Assembly: GCF_019112545.1 (NCBI RefSeq)
Contig: NW_025064884.1
Location: forward strand, 124,001-188,000
DNA: 64,000 bases
Direction of reading: 5' to 3'
Source: Guyanagaster necrorhizus
Taxonomy: Eukaryota; Basidiomycota; Agaricomycetes; Agaricales; Physalacriaceae
Position numbers and translations under genes: made by a program. The notes beneath the pieces were generated by a model, which ran no database searches, was not told the DNA's origin, and saw nothing but the letters and a program-made list of their open reading frames with translations. How positions within the stretch are numbered: position 1 is the stretch's first letter; each line of letters begins with the position of its first letter. This document shows positions 1 through 11,667 of the stretch, one piece after another.

Positions 1-3000
1 ACCCACTTGCCACTCCTTATCCATGACAACACGTCCTTTGAGCTCCACCAAGTGTCGTATCCTTCCAGCAGTCCACCAGTGGGCCAGATGGATGCCGTGG
101 TGAGGGACGAGCTGCAGCACCGACGATGGCGGTATTCGGATTCCCAGGGCAAGCACAAGTCTCGCGCCTTCATGACCAGCGCTATTGCTGCGGGCGTTGG
201 AGGGGCGGCGTCACTAACACTGTCGTGGATGTTCCGGACCTTTGTCAGTTCCTCAGAGGTATTGAATCTGGTATTGGGAAGTGCTGCGTGTTGCGCCATG
301 GGCCTCATTGCTGGCGGTGCGGTTCTTCACTATGATGGGCAAGAGGAGCAGCCATCTGTTGACCACAACATTGATTCGAGGGTATGTTGTCCGTCTGTGC
401 AAGTATACGTTATTTATCCAACGTTTGGGTTAGCCTGAGTCTCTCACTAGCCCCGAGACTGCAGCATGGTTCAACTCTTTCCTGGCCTCTCTATGACCAA
501 TCGTTAACCCCGCGCTTTTCACCTCTGTATCCGACATGCTTGAAGATTCTCTTCAAGCGACGCTTCCCAAGCTTATCCATGGTGTTCGCGTCGCGGACAT
601 CGGACAAGGTTCCGAGCCCCTTCGCATCCTTGGCATTCGTTCTTTGAATGCTGATGAGACCAATGGCATGAAACCAGAAGACGGAGATTTTGTCAATCTC
701 GAGCTTGCCGTCGCGTACAAAGCACGATCTGCTGGCCAGGATGCTCGGCGTACAGGCCCTTCGCGTAATGCCCATCTTCTTGTGGAGTTTTATCTATCCG
801 GAGGGATAGTTTTGCCCGTGTGGGTCGAGCTTACCGGCCTTGTTGCCAAAACGCGTCTGAGAGTACAATTAATGCCAAACCCACCCTTTCTGTCAATCAT
901 GACACTCACGTTGCTGGGACAGCCGAAGGTTGAAATCCATTGTACTCCGTTGGCGAAGAACTTTTTAAATATCATGGACATTCCCGGATTATCAGGTTGG
1001 TTACAAAACGCGATCGATATGGCTGTCGGACAGTATGTCGCACCAAGGAGCTTGAATTTGAATCTCAAAACGTTGCTAGCCGGGAAGGAGAAGACAGACA
1101 CTGATGCTATGGGGGTGGTTATCGTCACCTTGAAGAGCGCTGAAGGCTATAGGAATGGGGACGAAGGCAAGTTCTGGCTATCTAAAAAGCAGAAACGGGG
1201 GGATCCATACGTGTCGGTTGGCTGGAGCAAGTGGGGAAAGCCCCTCTGCTCCACCAGGTTGGTGCTGGGTTCTGTCACCCGAGTTCCACTTATAATGTTG
1301 CATTTAGAATAATCGAGAACGAATCCAAACCCGTGTGGGAAGAAACTATGATGTTACTAGTCACTCCTGTCGAAATTCATGCTCGGGAGAGACTCAGGCT
1401 GCAGCTTTGGGATTCAGGTCAGTCTCTGTGGTTCTCTGCACCAAGCTTCAGATACTGATTCTGTTTTAGACAGGTTCTCGGCCGACGATATCCTTGGAAC
1501 AGTCGAGACGTCGTTGCACGACATTATCGAGTCTTCCGAAACTTCGAATCAGTCAACGGCGCGCCAGGATGATCTGGTCGCCTCTGACGGTTCGAAATGG
1601 CCTGGGGTACTGCGCTGGGCTGTCGGATACTTCTCAAAGACGTCTCTGGAGCATCATCTCAAAGATGTGGTTGCAATTAACGAAACGATTGACCAGGAAG
1701 ATGAAAGTGGGTGCACGGCCAAGCCGGAGAGAGATGCTGAGGGTATAGACACCAGGGAGCAACAACTGAAGGATCTGAAGGAGAAAGAAGATGAAATCAT
1801 AGCGAGCTCCAAGCCTTCCGATGAGTGGCTTAGTGGTATATTATCTGTGAGTATTGAGCAGATCACCGAATTAGAGGTTCAGAAAGTAAGGGAAGGTGGC
1901 GCGCTGGAAACTGAAGATGGCAATAGTCCTAGTCCGTATTGCACTATCATTATTAACCATCAACGGGCGTACAAGACACGGACAAAGATGAAGACCCGAA
2001 AACCATATGTAAGTCTGTTTTCTTTCCTGCCGACTTTTGCTAACCAGGTTTACAGTTCAATGCGAGTACTGAGCGATTTATCAAAAACTGGCTAGACAGT
2101 ACAGTTATCATCGCTGTCCGAGACGCCCGAGTTCATGAAACCGATCCTCTACTGGGAGTCGTTGTACTTCCACTGCAGAAGCTTTTCAAGCATCGATCAC
2201 ATATAACTGACTCTTTCCCTCTTATTGGAGGAATTGGATATGGGCGACTACGGCTCTCTTTGGCATTCCGCAGTGTGCAAGCCAAACTTCCTCGCGAGCT
2301 TTTAGGATGGGATATATGCACACTGGAGATTCAACCAAGGATCGAAGCCTCCACCGATCTCCCAGCTAATCTTGCTTCGTGCCAATTGATTGCTGAGACC
2401 CTGTACGGACGTCGAAAACTATACCCACATCCTGATGGCGGCTGGAAAGCGACAATCGAGAGCCGTTCTGTGTGTTTGGCGGTCAAGAATCGTTACGCGT
2501 CTTGCCTGTTCATCCAGTTCCGGAAGCGTGTGTTGGGTCCTGATGTTATTCCGGCGTTCTCGACGCTTTGGCTGAAAGACATTCCCGATGGGGAAGAGCT
2601 TACCACGACACTTGCCGTAAGGAAGAATGTGAATGACGCGCTTACCCGGGCACGATTCAATGCTTCAAACGATATTGGAGAGCTGGTAGGAAGTATTGTT
2701 GTGAAGGTGAAGCTATGGCCGGGCTTGAGTGGCTACCATCGGTACATGGCTGATAAAGACGCCTCCCTGGCGGAGGTGATGGAAGTGATGGATTGTGCAG
2801 AAGAGTCGCATGACGACAACGAACGGGATCTCTTTTACGAGTCTGATTCGTCGGCATCATCAGTGTCGAGCACATCTGGGTCGTTGGATGGTACCATTGA
2901 TGGTATAAAAAATCATTTCAAGGACTATCAAAAGAGGAAGGGAGAGTTACACAGGAAGCATCGCGGGCTGATGCAATGGAAGGGAGTTAGGAGTATTGCT

Positions 3001-3105
3001 TGGCTTGGGCGTAGTGTCGAGAACAAGGCAGACGAGCTGGAGCACAAGCTTAAAGGGAAACTGAAGCACCAGCAGAAAGAGATGGGGATAGAGAAAGAGG
3101 TTTGA
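1..3105 (+). CDS. mug190: Mug190/tricalbin-like SMP and C2 domain protein, 5' partial, with an in-frame stop
   Basis: This family tethers the ER to other membranes and moves lipids through an SMP domain. The frame is already open at base 1, so the true start lies outside the window. Exons read as 1-381, 434-1257, 1308-1417, 1470-2008 and 2056-3105. In order the protein shows two hydrophobic helices (bases about 170-340), an SMP domain (about 460-1090), a first C2 domain (1110-1560), a second C2-like region (1800-2280) and a Lys-rich coiled tail after an acidic Ser stretch. The oddity is a TGA at 494-496, inside the SMP domain, at a site that is normally Trp in this family (SMP consensus W-P). 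Reading on both sides is uninterrupted and homologous, so the gene may be a recent pseudogene, or the base may be a sequence error. Family assignment is firm; functional status is uncertain. Confidence 0.8.
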
Positions 3106-3232
3106 GCTGACGATTTACCTGGATAGGATGGACGCTTCTACTGAGCACTGTTATTCTTAAGAGCAACTATATTGACACGTGACATCATAGAGTCTGTCCG
3201 CCTTCACCTTCACTTGTACTACTACTACTACC

Positions 3233-4159
3233 ATGATCTGGGAATTCTATTACCCTGATGACTTTGACTCGACTAGTACAGATACGACAGCCTCGACGCC
3301 CCCGTCTTTCTGCAACTCTGAGGGTGAGGGTGAGGGTGAGGACGCTCAGAGTCGACCCCGCGATAAGATCACTTTTATCGACGAAACTGCCTGCTTTCTC
3401 TCCGATCTGTCTACCTATTCTCACACTGATAGACGCCCGCGTCGTTCTGCCTCGTTATCTCGGGTCAGCGAGCCCTCGGTTCACGACGAGGATTTGCCGG
3501 AATCTGAGTCCTCGCCCAGCAGCAAGGGCGGGGCTTCCTACGAACCTCACTTCCCCCCTGTTGTAATTCCGTTGCCGAAGAAATGCAAACGTCTTGAACC
3601 TCGCCTCATCATGTCCTCGGCTTCGTCCGATTCCTTTCACAAAACTATACATCAGCCAACATTACCTGAGAATGAACGAATACTTATCAAGACAGAACGT
3701 CAAGAGATATCTTGTCGCCATACTACCTCCGAGTTTATCTATCGTAGAGAGGTTCCTTTACGCGCTCGCGGGCGCAATGTTCCTAGCACGTCTTTTGACG
3801 ATGAAACTCTGGCTTCCTCTCAGACTTTGCCATCTATCCCTTTTGGCATCGTGGCCCCAAAAGCCCAGCTTTCCGATTCAAGTCGCCGTTACATCTGTAC
3901 GTTTGAAGGCTGCGGGAAGCGCTTTATTCGGGGACAACATCTGAAGAGACACGTCAAAGGCGTTCATCTTCGTGAGAGGCGCACGAACTTTATCTTTACC
4001 TTGTCTTTCGACGCGCGTCCCTCACATTTACGTTCTACAGCTTATCGCTGCCCGTATGATGGATGCAAGCAGACTTTTACGCGAAAAGATAATCTGAAAC
4101 AGCACATTCTTGTATGTTACAGTCGTCCGAGACCTGGTATAAAGACAGAAAAGATATAG
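3233..4159 (+). CDS. C2H2 zinc-finger transcription factor (two fingers)
   Basis: A 285-residue protein after splicing, with an acidic, Ser-rich N-terminal region and two adjacent zinc fingers at the C-terminus. Finger 1 is C-x4-C-x12-H-x4-H (bases about 3898-3966). Finger 2 is C-x4-C-x12-H-x3-C, so its last ligand is Cys. The fingers are separated by a 69-nt stretch at 3972-4040 that begins GTGAGA and ends CTACAG. Removing it leaves a short normal linker (HLPYRC), so I treat it as an intron. It is a multiple of three and has no stop, so an unspliced product would also be full length with a 23-residue longer linker. The ATG at 3233 has a good context (CTACCATGA). A sequence-specific DNA-binding role is inferred from the fingers; the target genes cannot be told. 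Confidence 0.8.
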   Translation: MIWEFYYPDDFDSTSTDTTASTPPSFCNSEGEGEGEDAQSRPRDKITFIDETACFLSDLSTYSHTDRRPRRSASLSRVSEPSVHDEDLPESESSPSSKGGASYEPHFPPVVIPLPKKCKRLEPRLIMSSASSDSFHKTIHQPTLPENERILIKTERQEISCRHTTSEFIYRREVPLRARGRNVPSTSFDDETLASSQTLPSIPFGIVAPKAQLSDSSRRYICTFEGCGKRFIRGQHLKRHVKGVHLRERRTNFIFTLSFDARPSHLRSTAYRCPYDGCKQTFTRKDNLKQHILVCYSRPRPGIKTEKI

Positions 4160-4332
4160 ATAACAATCTCTTATTATTTCTTATGCTGTCCGGCCGGCCA
4201 CTTGGGAAGAGAAAGAAGAAAATACATTGGGAAGCAATAAGAGATAAGATAAGATCAATCAACGCGACGCGTACGGCTTTTTTTCGTGGCGTAATACAAT
4301 CTTGTCCTCTGCTCTCATCTCCATCATTTACG

Positions 4333-6135
4333 ATGCTGTCCGTCGAGGATATTCTATCACGTATATACCATGAGAAGCAGGAGGATGGATCTCTTCTCTG
4401 TGCTCAGCACGCTCTCAATTCCCTATTACGTGCGTCTCCCATTTCTCGTAGCATTTCATCTGGTCTGAACATTTCTACGTCACTCAGAAGGCAGCTACGT
4501 GGGTATTTGGTTTCATTGTCCTCTTCTGTGCTCAGTGAATGCTAGTTCACTGCCCCGGATCTCGCAGAGATTGCTCGTGCGCTAGATGCAGAAGAAGCCA
4601 GCTACGACGATGATAACACGGGAAGCGCCAGCACGAACATGGACGATACGGGTATGTTCGAGTGCCCTCATCTTGGACATTAATTGTCTCACATTAGAAA
4701 TCTATAGGCTTCTTCTCAGTACAGGTACTAGATACAGCGCTCAAAGTATGGGGCCTTGAGTAACGTTGAGCTTTCTTGAGGCTTTTGACACATATTCACT
4801 GTTGTTTAGACTTCTTGGATGGCGAGGAGAGACCATGAGACCTTATCAAGACATACCATAGTACGCCTCTTTTCGCCTTGGAAAAGTCCAGCTAACACAG
4901 GATACACAGCACCCAACTGGCGTTCATTTTAAATTACCAGCAGCATTGGTACACACTCCGTCGTTTTGGACCGGCTTCACCCGTCCTGGCCGAGGATTCC
5001 GGGATTGGACATTGGTTCGATCTAAATTCTCTTCTTCCGGAGCCCCGGTGGATTAGCAAAACCTTTTTGGGGATGGTCCTACAGCAAGCAGAAGCTGATG
5101 GTCAGTTCCTCATCCACCACAGTTGCACTTGGTGGTGATAAAAGACATTTAGGTTACTCGGTCTTTGTGGTAACACAAACCGACCTCTCTGTGCCTTTAG
5201 GCCTCCCTCGCGTAGATGCAGACGATCTTGCAGCTATTGTCCCCGAGTCTGGTGTTTCCAGTCGACCATCTTCAAGCTCTTACGCGACAGGAGTTTCCCA
5301 TTCTACTGCTGATGCGAGCCACAATTTTGAAGGATTGGAAGATGAGGATTATGAGCTTCAAGCCGCTTTGCAGGCCTCATTGATGGCCGGATCGTCTTCG
5401 GATTATCCTATGATGACTTTCGATCCTCCTGCACTAACAAGGGCTAATATTCCGCTTCCTAGAGGCTCTTGGTCACCTATTGATCACAATTCGGGTGGTC
5501 AAACGCCCACAGAAACTCCTTTGGACCCGATAGCTGCGAGCATGGCACGCAATCAACAGCTTCTTCGGCAAATGACAGCTGAGCAGCAGAATGCTCAACG
5601 AGAACTATGGGATGAGGGGCACACAGGACGCCAGGAAAGCACCGATGATAGTGAGCTGAGGCGCGCCATTGCTGAGAGTGAAGCAATGGCTAGGGCAGAG
5701 GGCCACGGACAATCAGACGATGAGGAAGTCGAAGGTGATATCGACGACCATCTACCTTCAGCATTTCTTTCGAACTTCGGTCAGCCAGCATTGCTTAGCA
5801 GAGGAAGTGGAGATAGAGTGTATGACGATGACGACGCGGAGTTGCAGGCGGCTTTGAAGGAATCTCTGGCTCAAGTGCCCGATGGATGGGTTGCACCTGA
5901 AGGATTCCTAACTCCATCTCCATGCCCAGCGGTACCAGTGGCAGCATCGACAACAGTTGACCCACCTCAGTCAACACCGCCTGCTTCGACCGATATGCAG
6001 GATAACGAAGCTATGCTGTCTGATGATGGAGGTTCGACTATCGCATCTTCTGAGCCAGCTGAAGCACCTTCCCAGGAAGCTGTCAGCATCGAAGAAATGC
6101 GAAGACGAAGACTGGCAAAGTTTGGAGGTTCCTGA
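4333..6135 (+). CDS. ATXN3: Ataxin-3-like Josephin deubiquitinase with UIMs
   Basis: A 496-residue homologue of ataxin-3 (Machado-Joseph disease protein), a cysteine protease that trims ubiquitin chains. Seven exons: 4333-4429, 4488-4498, 4546-4651, 4708-4759, 4810-4860, 4910-5100 and 5153-6135. The Josephin domain (about residues 1-180) keeps the catalytic Cys in GSLLCAQH (about residue 23), the His in QQHWY (about 118) and the Asn in HWFDLNS (about 145), so it should be active. Two ubiquitin-interacting motifs follow, around ELQAALQASL (bases 5350-5390) and ELQAALKESL (5838-5870), then a Pro/Ser/Thr-rich tail. The second exon is only 11 nt and encodes most of the QGSY turn. No long polyglutamine tract is present, unlike in human alleles. 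Confidence 0.93.
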
Positions 6136-6711
6136 TGCAATGTATTACATATCGAGAAGCCCATTGTACAAAACCGTAAGTTGATCTTAATCCAGCTCTT
6201 CGTACCACGAAGCTCTACGTTCGCTCATTGAGAAGATCTTGCAAGGGAGTGCGGTAATCAAAGGAGCCTTGCCCGGCGTTTCAAAAAGACTTGAAGGTGA
6301 TTTCCGGTCTTTCCCCTTGGTTTCTCTTCTTTCATTGGCTTGGTTCGTTGTATATTTTTGGAGCAACACGGACTTCATCTTCAGTGTTTTGATGGAATAG
6401 CCTCGCACATATCACTGTGCCAAGATGGTGGCTTGATCACTGAGCGCTTACCACACTGCCCCATGATACCACCGCAGAGACGGAAAGCTGGATCCGAGAT
6501 TCCCATAATTCACTCGGTCAGTATTAGTTTCAGAATTTCGGTACCCGTCGCCACCGTATAGAATGCAAATCGGAGGATGCGGTGATGAACTCACTTCGAA
6601 TTAAGGATACTCATGGCACCGTAATCGGTGCTTATAATACAGGTTCCCTGCTTCTCCCTGTTCTTCTCGACTCTTGTGGTAACTCATCAGTTACAGTGAC
6701 ATGATGCAGAG
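6136..6711. other. Intergenic stretch, possibly with a small minus-strand gene
   Basis: On the minus strand an open frame at 6187-6408 ends with a compact, polar C-terminus (RRASWYEELD). Two good splice donors lie upstream of it on that strand: GTAAGC reading down from about 6450 and GTGAGT from about 6594. A short ATG-led exon near 6615 could join them. This suggests a small multi-exon gene convergent with the ataxin-3 gene, but I could not build a continuous reading frame or recognise a family. Confidence 0.25.
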
Positions 6712-7407
6712 ATGCATCGATCCCAGTCACATAGGCGTGTACTTATGAATACCATACACAGAGGATTATGGGGTGATATCTACCCATCAAGACCTTCTTT
6801 CCAGTCGCCCTCTCGTCCTCACAGCAGTATGCACTCGCTGCCGTATCCGCTTGTGCCCCTCATTTCTGCGTCACTGGGCGTATCGACTCTTACTCTAATC
6901 TTCGTCTTGGTCGCTCTCATAAACGCGGGCGTTAATCCCATTCTTTGGATCTTCCCGGCTTCATATGCCCTCACCGTTCCTTACTATGCCATCATGCTTA
7001 TAACAGCATACTTTGAGTTCCGCGGCTCATCACGGCTCCTTTCAATATACAGCATCGTCTCTGCCTTTGTCTGTGCCTTGCTGTGGACATCATGCAGCGT
7101 CTGTCTCTTGACCATAACTATCATGGAGGGAAAGGAAGATACTGAAGTTGGCGGGCTGCGGAAAGATACATGGCTTTTAATTGTCCCTTGCGTTTCTTGC
7201 CCAGTTCCAGCATCACTTATGTGGATAATTGCGGAAGTCATGCGAAGGGAGAGAAAAAAGATTTTATATGCACTGAAGTGGCGGCCAGTTGCTCCCCAGT
7301 CTTCGCAGACATGGAGGTTCGTCATATCTAATCCTCTTTCCTCCTCGACAAGATTTGACTTCACTATTTCTCTCAGTGTATCCTTGTCTAGCGTCAACAG
7401 GATTTGA
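6712..7407 (+). CDS. Four-helix integral membrane protein, unknown
   Basis: I do not recognise this 231-residue protein. Four long hydrophobic segments lie at bases about 6840-6930, 6945-7010, 7045-7115 and 7165-7225, with short loops and a basic stretch (RRERKK) after the last one. This is the layout of many small basidiomycete membrane proteins. The start is uncertain: in-frame ATGs occur at 6712, 6748 and 6829, and the last lies just before helix 1. A stretch at 7317-7376 (60 nt, GTTCGT...CTCAG) may be an intron near the C-terminus; it is 3n and stop-free, so the same stop is reached either way. Role unknown. Confidence 0.55.
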   Translation: MHRSQSHRRVLMNTIHRGLWGDIYPSRPSFQSPSRPHSSMHSLPYPLVPLISASLGVSTLTLIFVLVALINAGVNPILWIFPASYALTVPYYAIMLITAYFEFRGSSRLLSIYSIVSAFVCALLWTSCSVCLLTITIMEGKEDTEVGGLRKDTWLLIVPCVSCPVPASLMWIIAEVMRRERKKILYALKWRPVAPQSSQTWRFVISNPLSSSTRFDFTISLSVSLSSVNRI

Positions 7408-7620
7408 CGCACTCGGGTTTTTTGTAACACTCAATATCAACAATGGATAGTTCATGTACTCTGTTACTTGTTCCAATGTTAACAAGTTGTAGTATATACT
7501 GGGTCGATTTTTGGATATCTTGGCTGGATTTGTTGAGACCTCTTTAACACCGTCGCATTGCCTACTAATTTATATATACACCTAGCTACTTATTACAATG
7601 TCACCCCATCATTAGCGGAA

Positions 7621-10620
7621 TCAACCATGTACCTCTAAATCTGATTCATTACTCTCTTCGTCTTGGGCGCGAGACTTGGAAGCAGGCTTCGCCGCACTGG
7701 ATACATCGGGCGCCACCACACCCTCGGTTTCAGTACTCGCGTCCTGGGGCAAATCAAAAGGGGGACTCTTCTTGGCATTTTTCTCAGTGTCCTCCTCATG
7801 GTGCACTGAAGAAACAGTTGAAGAAAACGATTCTGTCAACGAACTGACTGTTGTAACTGCCATATCAAGAACAGTTTCCACTCGTTTTCGCAGCGATTCA
7901 TTTGAACTGGTGACGATCTAACGAATGGAGAAAGTTATTTTTCTATCCTTGATCCCAGAATATCGGAACCAGGAATAAGACCCACCATGGAGACTAAACT
8001 TATCCGTGCATCTGCCTCGTCGAGCTGAACAAGCAGTGATGGTTCGTTACCAGGCCCACCCGGTTCCTGCTCTTCTTCATCAAGCTCTTCTGGCATATGC
8101 AACTCTACTTCTCCAAAGTGGGCCTCCAAGAACATGATGAGACGTTGAATGCGTTTCATAGATGTAGTATCATCATCTGGATCAGGATCTGCATGTGGGT
8201 GTTCGTAAGCGTCTGGATGCTCGTGAGAATGCTCCTGGGATGTCACTGTAATAGAAACATACTCATAAATATGGGAAGTTATAGTTAGAATTACTGATCT
8301 CGCTTACATTTGACAGAAGCGGGACTCTTATCAATTCCTATTATGAGAGCCAGCGTCGCATCGGCAAGCATGTCGTTGCTCGCACTGGAATCCCATTCAA
8401 GAGTCAGCTCGTGTTCTTGAGTTTGTTTTACATCGATAGCACCCATGACCTGTAAGGTCATAAATTAGCATCGAAGAACACCAAAACGAGGACAATAGGA
8501 CACAACCCGCATGGTAGGAACACCATCTTTGTCTAACCCTTCCTCTACATGCCCATACATCCCTTCAAGATGCCATCTTACCAGTCCCCAACGCACACCT
8601 AGAGCAATTTTCTGCCTTTGCGTGACGGTGCAGGTAGAAAGTCCTGCAAAGTCCCGCAAATCTCGCGGGTCCAAGAGGGTGTATGAATAATCTTTTGCAA
8701 CTAGAAGGCCTGACAAGACGTCGTTTGTTTGCGGCGCCGCATCTGCTAACGTTCCGATGGCCTGGATGAGTGGCGTCCTGGTGAAAGGGATGGTATACAA
8801 AAATTAGGTATTACATACCTTTGCTACACGTTCACCTCGGAATGAAAGGTTTAGTGTTTCCAGATTACGAGGAGTGTGTATTTTGACATCTTCTTCTCGT
8901 TCTTTGTATCGTGAAGTCATTGCCGCCCGTAAACGACCCATGGCCGTCTGTTCGCCATGGACCAGAACCTGCGGAAGCGTTACACAAAATTGTCAACCAC
9001 GGATGACAGAAGACTTTACTAACCACATGCTGTGCTTTGATTAGTTCTATGAACTCCGAGTTTTGAGAGTAGTCGACATGAGCACTGAAGGATATATAAT
9101 CCACCGATATTTTCCGGGGAATCATGCCGCCTTTGACGGATTCGAACTCATCCGGTTCGGTCATAATGTCCTATAGGTGGGGAAAGCCGTTGATAAGTGT
9201 GATGTCTCAAGCTCAGAAGGAGAGTTGACAAAAATAAATTCAATTCTTCCTCTTGTAATATACACACGCAACGAAATCTTGAGTAAACGACCATCTCCAG
9301 ATTGACTCACCCTAGCAGGAGTTCCCTCAATAGAATACCCCGTTATGATCAAACCGTTCCGCGAGTCTGGAGCCCAGAGTTCAAAGAGTTCTCGACTTGG
9401 ACCGGAATGCATAAATCCGGGGCTAGCAAGTACCACGCAAGGAGGGCCTTCGGCAATCTTTTTCTCCCAGCCACGAGGCTGAGGGAGATTCGAGATGTGC
9501 CTGGCGAAAGTCAGAAATCAACAACTGAAAGGGGGTTAGAAACATACTTGAAAACGAAAGGATTATCACGCTTGGCAAACCTAGACCGAATATGAGAGTT
9601 CATCGTATGAATGTAAGTTTGATAGACAGCCATCGACTTCCGGGCTAGACCAGAAGCATAATATATAGGTACGTTGTGCAAATCAGGGTGTTTCTTCCAG
9701 TACTCATCGAGGATGAGCAGAAGTTCTTGTGCCCGACCCAAAGCGAAGGCAGGAAGCAAAACATGTCCACCTCGCCGAATGATAGAGTGCACAAGGTTAG
9801 TGAACCGAAGCTCCTTTTCGGGCCTGCTTTCTAGACTTTGAACACCATAGGTACTTTCAACGATCAAGACGTCCGGGTGTATGGGAGGGACTTCAGCCTT
9901 TACCAGGTGGCGATCTTCTTCTCGAGAATAGTCACCTGTGTACAAGATGCGAAGGCCAGCAATGTCAATGAGGAACATACAAGCACCCAAGACGTGGCCA
10001 GCGTGGTAAGGTGTGAAGGTAACACCGGGGCAAGGCGTTATGACTTGATGGGCAGAGATGGGGATGATGGAGGCGAACGACATGGACATATCCAGAGGAG
10101 AGAAAAGGGCATCCGAAGAAGTAGAGCTAGTGAAAAAGAGTAAGGATTATACTCGCGTAGCCCAAAGAACAGGCGCACCTCATGCGTACGAAGTCCTGCA
10201 TCATGAACTTGTGGAGGGCCTTCGTTGGATGCGTCATGTAGACTTTTCCCTTTCCATCTCTGAAGTTAGTCTACTGAAAGGTTAAGATATCAGCCGGCTG
10301 CAAATGAAAAGATGCAACACACCTTTTCTGTTATGTAGGTGAGCGCTGCAGCATGGTCAAGGTGGAAACTGTTGGTAAAGAGCGTTACAAAACACGACCA
10401 AGTCGAGAAAAAAATTCACTTACTGAGTTATCAGGAGGGCATCTACTGTGCTCCAGTCGAGTTCGTCAATGAATGGCAGCGATGCAATTCCACTGTAGGC
10501 AGGGTGTACACCTGCATCGCAGACAATAGTCCTGCCACGATATTGCAAGACGCAGCACGACCGTCCGACTTCTTGACCTGCACCGAGCAACGTTACACTC
10601 AATGTCGGTACATCAGACAT
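7621..10620 (-). CDS. YSH1: Pre-mRNA 3'-end endonuclease CPSF73/Ysh1
   Basis: This is the endonuclease of the cleavage and polyadenylation complex, which cuts pre-mRNA before poly(A) addition in the nucleus. Eleven exons give about 784 residues, the usual size. The metallo-beta-lactamase fold starts at once (GAGQEVGRSC) and holds the zinc motif HFHLDH, rebuilt across the first intron (10369-10423). The beta-CASP part follows with GDYSREEDRH, ESTYG and FSAHVDY, then the CPSF73 C-terminal domain, which here has a His/Asp-rich insert near bases 8170-8245. The start at 10620 matches the family; the frame is open a further 126 nt upstream. The intron before 8761 has two AGs 16 nt apart, and only the downstream one keeps the frame. 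Confidence 0.95.
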
Positions 10621-10821
10621 AGTGGAAGGAAGACAAAAGGGACTGGACGCAAGAGTGAGCCAAATAGTCCATCTCTTTATGTAAGCCGGCAGAATTTCAA
10701 TTTTCAGACCGCCTTTGAACCGCTTTCGAAACTTGGGATGCGACATTCAATAAATAAGGACACCAGTGGGTAGCAAATGCAAACAACAACGAAAACAATA
10801 GCAAAATCAAAAATACACAAA

Positions 10822-11667
10822 TCACCATCCAACCTCGCCCGACTGATACGGTTGTATTGTTACACCTCCCTCACCGGCCACTTTTCGTAGGATATATCGT
10901 TCTAGATGGTATATTTCGTAGGACTGAGCTGCAAGTTTCATGGCTTGTATATGATGAGGGCGCGAGTTTGCTGCAATAGCGTGTCTCCGACTCTGCCAAA
11001 TGCAGGTCGCGAGATTCATCCCCGTCTCCTGGTTGGGTATCCCGTACCAATAAAGTATCAGCTGAAATTTTTTGAGTCAGACTAACGGCAGTGGAGTAAA
11101 AAGAATAACCTACGCCGCCATTCCGAATGGCCTCATCGTGAGCTTTTTTGTCGGCATCATAGAGAGCTGAGAATTAGTAAGTAAAGGAATATGCTGAAAA
11201 AATGTATGACACATACAGCCACCGTCGCTGCCTGGCGTTCGTTTGCTCCTGAAAACGACGCAATACCACTCTCGTTCTTCATCTTTTGGGAGACGTAAAT
11301 TAGACCAGTTGAAGGCTTCCTTATATGGAGTTGCGGCGTAATTGGAGACTATCGGTCGGAAATGATGCAGGGCTTTGTGAAGAGAAAGTGATGCGGGATC
11401 GATATCAGGGAGACGTGTCTCTGTGACAAGAGGAGGCGAGTCGGAGGATGTCAGAGGTGGTAGTTGTAGTCGCTCTGGCAGGGAGGAAAGAAGGGGAGGA
11501 AGATAGAGCACAGGCGATTGGGGTATCATGAAGCTTTGGTCATCAAAAGTAGGGAATGCATGAGGGTCTTTAGCAGTTTCCTCGGTGCCATGAATTGCCA
11601 AAGTCAGTGGAGAGGAACGCTGCAGCCTCTCCGAAGGATGAGGTGGATGGGTAAATGTAAGGCTCAT
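10822..11667 (-). CDS. UPF0643 family protein
   Basis: A conserved fungal protein of about 247 residues in three exons (11217-11667, 11114-11166, 10822-11061). The C-terminal half carries the family signature: LILYWYGIP, then GMNLATCIWQSR, then HHIQAMKLAAQSYE, ending in a G-E-V-G-W tail. These are the hallmarks I recall for the UPF0643 group (S. pombe PB2B2.08). The N-terminal half is Pro/Ser-rich and variable. The biochemical function of the family is unknown to me. A TATAAAAG box sits 35 bp upstream on the same strand, which supports the start at 11667. Confidence 0.8.
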
